Below, piece after piece: positions 22,509-25,439 of a stretch of DNA of 25,439 bases. The stretch comes from Chloroflexia bacterium (GTDB taxonomy: Bacteria > Chloroflexota > Chloroflexia > Thermomicrobiales > JALYUS01), in assembly GCA_025924435.1 (NCBI GenBank), contig JAICIL010000016.1, forward strand, positions 1-25,439. Reading direction: 5' to 3'. Made by a program: the position numbers and the translations under genes. Within the stretch, counting starts at the first letter, position 1; the number at the start of each line of letters is the position of its first letter. Below the pieces are notes generated by a model. The model had not been told where the DNA came from. It worked only from the letters and a program-made list of their open reading frames with translations, and did no database searches.

Positions 22509-23759
22509 CTACCGGCGGCTGCCTGCCGCCTGCTGCCTGCTGCCGACTTTCCCCAGCGCCTGATCGAGGTCCGCGATGATGTCGTCCACCGCCTCGATGC
22601 CGACGGAGAGGCGGATCAGGCCGTCGCCGATGCCGATGGCGGCGCGCTGCTCCGGCGTCAGGCCGCGATGCGAGGACATCGGCGGGTAGAGGACGAGCGA
22701 GTAGACGTCTCCCAAGGTCGTCGCGGCGATGCAGAGGCGCAGGGATTCCATGAAGCGGAAGGCGGCCGCCTTGTCCGCGCCCGCGATGTCGAAGGAGATC
22801 ATGCCGCCGCAGTCCCCGGTGAGCGAGAGCCGCTTCATCAGCGCGTGCTGCGGGTGGTCGGCGAGGCCGGGGTAGTTGACGTGCGCGACGGCGGGGTGCG
22901 TGCCGAGCCACGCCGCCACCTTCGCCGCGCTCTCGCACTGCCGCTCGACGCGCAGCGGGAGCGTCTTCAACCCGCGCAGGACGAGCCACGCCTCGAACGG
23001 GCCGAGGATGCCGCCCATCGCCTTATTCACCTCGTACATCTGATGCCGGAGGGCGGCGGTCGTGGCGACGACGCCCGCCGTCACATCGCCGTGCCCGCCG
23101 AGGTACTTGGTGGAGGAGTGGACGACCATGTCCGCGCCCCACCGGGCGGGCCGCATGAGCACCGGGGTCGTGAAGGTGTTGTCCACGACGACGAGCGCGC
23201 CCGCCCGGTGGGCAATCTCGGTAATCGCCGGGCCGTCCGCGACGTGCAGGAGCGGGTTGGAGACCGTCTCGAAGGCGACGAAGCGGGGCCGCTCGCGCGC
23301 CACCGCTTCTTCGACGGCGGCGAGATCGAGGATGTCCACGAAGGTCGTCCGCACGCCGAGGCGCGCGAAATACCCTTGCAGCAGCGTCGTCGTCGCACCG
23401 TAGCACTCGCGGGAGGCGACCACTGTGTCGCCCGCGCTGAGGCCCGCGCCCATGAACGCGCCGTGCAAGGCGGCCATGCCGGAGCCGAAGCCGATCGCCG
23501 CGTCCGTCCCTTCGAGGGCGGCGACGGCGGCCTCCATCGCGCTGTTCGTCGGGTTGCCGTAGCGGGTGTAGGCGTACCCCTCGCGCGTCGCGGCGAAAAT
23601 CTCGTCCACGACCTGCATGTCGTCGTAGGCGAACGACGAGCCGGGGTAGATCGGGGTGACGACGGGGGTGTAATCGGGGTGCGGCGGCCGCTCGCCCGCG
23701 TGGACCGCGCGGGTCGCGAAGGCCATCCCGTCGAGCGGGCGCGGTGTTTCGTCGGTCAT
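22509..23759 (-). CDS. Cys/Met-metabolism PLP enzyme (cystathionine gamma-synthase/lyase or methionine gamma-lyase type)
   Basis: A 416-residue fold-type I enzyme. ATG at 23759 has GAGGAG about eleven bases upstream; a longer reading to 23921 passes through the promoter and is rejected. Family motifs: TRAVHAGERP near residue 14, the YTRYGNPT phosphate-binding segment, FGSGMAALH, VVDNTFTTP, and S-S-T-K-Y-L-G-G-H with Schiff-base K218. Synthase, lyase and gamma-lyase activities cannot be separated by eye. The last 12-14 residues (GSRQQAAG type) lie beyond the usual family end and are encoded by GC-rich heptamer repeats. A possible link to the homocysteine methyltransferase at 13769 is speculative. 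Confidence 0.9.
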   Translation of the reverse strand: MTDETPRPLDGMAFATRAVHAGERPPHPDYTPVVTPIYPGSSFAYDDMQVVDEIFAATREGYAYTRYGNPTNSAMEAAVAALEGTDAAIGFGSGMAALHGAFMGAGLSAGDTVVASRECYGATTTLLQGYFARLGVRTTFVDILDLAAVEEAVARERPRFVAFETVSNPLLHVADGPAITEIAHRAGALVVVDNTFTTPVLMRPARWGADMVVHSSTKYLGGHGDVTAGVVATTAALRHQMYEVNKAMGGILGPFEAWLVLRGLKTLPLRVERQCESAAKVAAWLGTHPAVAHVNYPGLADHPQHALMKRLSLTGDCGGMISFDIAGADKAAAFRFMESLRLCIAATTLGDVYSLVLYPPMSSHRGLTPEQRAAIGIGDGLIRLSVGIEAVDDIIADLDQALGKVGSRQQAAGSRR

Positions 23760-23847
23760 GCCGGGGTTCTCCTCGCAGGGGGACCGCTTCTCCGGTGCCG
23801 CTGCGTACTGCGCACTGCGTGACCACCCATGTGGACGCGGCATGCCC

Positions 23848-23876
23848 AGTCTAACACGCGCATCGTCATACCCGAA
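23848..23876 (-). promoter_or_regulatory. Possible promoter of the Cys/Met PLP gene
   Basis: Read on the minus strand, TGT-TAGACT is an extended -10, with TTCGGG 17 bases upstream of the hexamer. It lies about 90 bases before the ATG at 23759 and is divergent from the promoter at 23930-23957. Confidence 0.45.
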
Positions 23877-23929
23877 TACGGCAAAAACACAGATGACGAC
23901 AGCCACGGGCATACCTCGCACCCATTCCT

Positions 23930-23957
23930 TTGTGGCAACCCGAGCCTGTGATAGACT
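23930..23957 (+). promoter_or_regulatory. Possible promoter of the Mrr-like gene
   Basis: TTGTGG (23930-23935) and TAGACT (23952-23957) are 16 bases apart, and TGA precedes the -10, giving the extended form. The ATG at 24000 follows 42 bases later. The surrounding DNA turns AT-rich here. Confidence 0.5.
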
Positions 23958-23999
23958 TACAAATGCTTGTATGAAGGCATTTAGTAAAGAGGGCGAGCG

Positions 24000-25130
24000 A
24001 TGGATTCCTTATCCGCTACTGAAATCGTGCTTGCTGATGCCGGCGCAGCGATGCATTACTCCGACATTACCCAGCAGATACTGGTGCGCAATCTGTGGAA
24101 CACTCATGGAAAGACGCCAGCGCGAACGGTAAACGCTCAATTGGTGACAGATATTAAGAGAAAAGGGAGTGCATCGAGATTCCGGCACGTGGGTCCGGGG
24201 ATGTTCAGTCTAAATTTCGCCCTCATACCAGAGCCGAGTAACGTGGGTACCGCGTCCCCGGTGTCCCCCGAGATGATGGGAAACGATAAAAACGCAAACG
24301 CCGAACGGGAGTTTAGCGCGAAGATGACGTTGTCATTCGCGAACGCTGCCGAACAGGTTTTAGAGCGTTTTGCTGAGGAACGACCGATGCATTACAGTGA
24401 CATTACGGAAAAGGCTTTAGATCTCGGATTAATCACGACACAAGGAAAGACCCCGAAAGATACGATGTACTCTCAAATCCTCACGGAGATCAAGCGAAAG
24501 ACCCAGCATCGCGCAGTGTCTCGATTTAGCAAGTACGGAAAGGGACTTGTGGGTTTATCGAAATGGACCGGATCAGGAATTACATCGCTACCCCAAGGGA
24601 AGAGGGTAAACGGTTCATCGAGGGCAGATATTGGCACACAAATCGTAGAACGTAACAACGCGGTTAAGAAAGACCTTCTCGCTCGCCTCCTGGCAATGAA
24701 ACCCGATGGATTCGAGCGCCTGATCAGAACGCTGCTTGTATCTTTGGGGTTCACCGACGTCATCGTCACGCGTCCAAGTGGAGATGGCGGTATTGACGTC
24801 CGGGGTATACTCGTCGTCGGTGGCGTTATTCGCATACATATGGCAGTTCAAGCGAAGCGCTGGAAGAACAATGTCCAAAGCCCGGAAATCCAGAAGGTAC
24901 GAGGTAGCCTTGGTTCTCATGACAGGGGTCTCATTATTACGACAAGTGACTTCAGCCCCGGCGCCAAACGAGAATCCGACCGGGAAAATGCGACTCCGGT
25001 GGCACTGATGAATGGTGAACAGTTGATCGACCTACTGGTCGAACATAGTATTGGGATACGCCATGTGGAACACGGTCTCATTGAACTAGTTGAACCTGAA
25101 GAAGCCAACGGTCCTGATTCTCTATTGTAG
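24000..25130 (+). CDS. Mrr-type restriction endonuclease with two HARE-HTH-like winged-helix domains
   Basis: A 376-residue protein with GAGGGCGAG just upstream of its ATG. Two homologous N-terminal winged-helix units are visible, at about 6-75 and 114-190. Both contain MHYSDIT, then G-K-T-P and a T-(D/E)-I-K-R-K helix; this is the pattern of HARE-HTH domains. A PD-(D/E)xK nuclease of the Mrr family follows (about 220-350), with E239, D266 (in GGIDVRG) and Q284-A-K286. Mrr-like enzymes cleave modified DNA or act in defence without a cognate methylase, and none is seen here. Base composition is clearly more AT-rich and the codon use less biased than in the neighbours, so acquisition by transfer is likely. 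Confidence 0.85.
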   Translation: MDSLSATEIVLADAGAAMHYSDITQQILVRNLWNTHGKTPARTVNAQLVTDIKRKGSASRFRHVGPGMFSLNFALIPEPSNVGTASPVSPEMMGNDKNANAEREFSAKMTLSFANAAEQVLERFAEERPMHYSDITEKALDLGLITTQGKTPKDTMYSQILTEIKRKTQHRAVSRFSKYGKGLVGLSKWTGSGITSLPQGKRVNGSSRADIGTQIVERNNAVKKDLLARLLAMKPDGFERLIRTLLVSLGFTDVIVTRPSGDGGIDVRGILVVGGVIRIHMAVQAKRWKNNVQSPEIQKVRGSLGSHDRGLIITTSDFSPGAKRESDRENATPVALMNGEQLIDLLVEHSIGIRHVEHGLIELVEPEEANGPDSLL

Positions 25131-25172
25131 TGATGTATGGCAAGTGTTATGAATACCTTTCCTTTGTTGTCC

Positions 25173-25439
25173 TTATCTCCCCGCCTCCTGCACCCGCACC
25201 TGGCGCACGGCGAAACTGAGGAGGCGGTTGTCGTGCCCGCCGCTGTCGGCGATGGGGACGGGCGGTTGGGGCGAGGAGAGCGTCAGCAGGTGCATGCCGG
25301 GCGGCACGTCCAGGTCGAGTGTCACGTCCCGCGTGCCGTTCGGCGCGAGCGTGAACCCGTCAACGCGGTCACCGTCCAGGCCGATGGCGACCGCGCGCTC
25401 GGCGGTGTAGTTGAAGGTCGTGAATTGCACGCGCGCCGT
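25173..25439 (-). CDS. C-terminal fragment of an unidentified protein (5' end outside window)
   Basis: 88 residues in a frame open to the window edge, ending in TAA at 25173-25175. A GTG at 25430 could be read as a start, but the frame continues beyond it. The fragment is beta-rich (FTLAPNGTRDVTLDLDVPPG, then HLLTLSSPQP and LLSFAVRQVRVQ), like the C-terminal sandwich that ends some membrane glycosyltransferases; this is only a guess. It converges on the Mrr-like gene with a 42-base gap and no hairpin. Confidence 0.6.
   Translation of the reverse strand, partial: TARVQFTTFNYTAERAVAIGLDGDRVDGFTLAPNGTRDVTLDLDVPPGMHLLTLSSPQPPVPIADSGGHDNRLLSFAVRQVRVQEAGR

Noticed and set aside
22485..23822. A 445-codon plus-strand frame over the Cys/Met PLP gene
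   Set aside because: The minus-strand gene has K218 and all family motifs; the plus frame runs through repeat and promoter sequence.
23760..23880. Possible SAM-type riboswitch before the Cys/Met PLP gene
   Set aside because: I could not find the stem set or conserved purine loops of a SAM riboswitch, and the leader of about 80 bases is short.
1..25439. tRNA, rRNA, integrase or transposase genes near the repeats and the AT-rich island
   Set aside because: No cloverleaf with a T-loop GTTCRA pattern and no recognisable recombinase motif was seen on either strand.

Overview
This window is GC-rich, densely coded bacterial DNA. The organism is most likely a member of the Chloroflexota. I infer this from the codon use (G/C third positions throughout), a secreted lipoprotein with a Thr/Ala/Pro linker of the VAPT type, VWA/DUF58 genes, and dispersed intergenic foldback repeats. 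No rRNA or marker gene is present, so the placement is a guess. Both window edges cut a gene.

Left part (1-10315, all + strand). Three overlapping genes (each ATG overlaps the previous stop by 4 bases) form a DUF58 / BatA-like VWA / large dual-VWA operon. A foldback repeat (A1) follows, then an MFS transporter, a glycoside-hydrolase-like lipoprotein, and an ABC exporter made of an ATPase and a permease.

Middle (10316-18051). A second repeat family (B1) separates the exporter from a convergent pair: a small DUF6176-like protein and a VTT/DedA-like membrane protein. A + strand metabolic cluster follows: class III aminotransferase, a VapBC-like toxin-antitoxin pair, a homocysteine S-methyltransferase-like protein, repeat A2, and an old-yellow-enzyme/trimethylamine-dehydrogenase-like flavoprotein. 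The cluster could handle an N- or S-methylated amine, but the substrate is unknown. A DUF2231 membrane protein (- strand) and a small 91-residue protein (+ strand) follow.

Right part (18052-25439, mostly - strand). It holds a class V aminotransferase, a TacAT-like DUF1778/GNAT toxin-antitoxin operon with a clear promoter and a palindromic candidate operator, a large alpha/beta hydrolase, repeat B2 and a Cys/Met-metabolism PLP enzyme. Then comes a + strand Mrr-type endonuclease with two N-terminal winged-helix (HARE-HTH-like) domains. Its DNA is visibly more AT-rich than the neighbours, which suggests transfer. The window ends in the C-terminal piece of an unidentified gene.

Most noteworthy items: (i) two 139-141 bp foldback elements whose hairpins show a compensatory base-pair change, and which sit exactly between a stop codon and the next gene, in one case supplying its ribosome-binding site; (ii) a toxin gene without a normal start, overlapped by 109 bases by its antitoxin; (iii) a flavoprotein with one of four expected Fe-S cysteines replaced by Ser; (iv) the lone double-winged-helix Mrr nuclease as a possible defence gene. 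I found no CRISPR array, tRNA, rRNA, transposase or phage gene.
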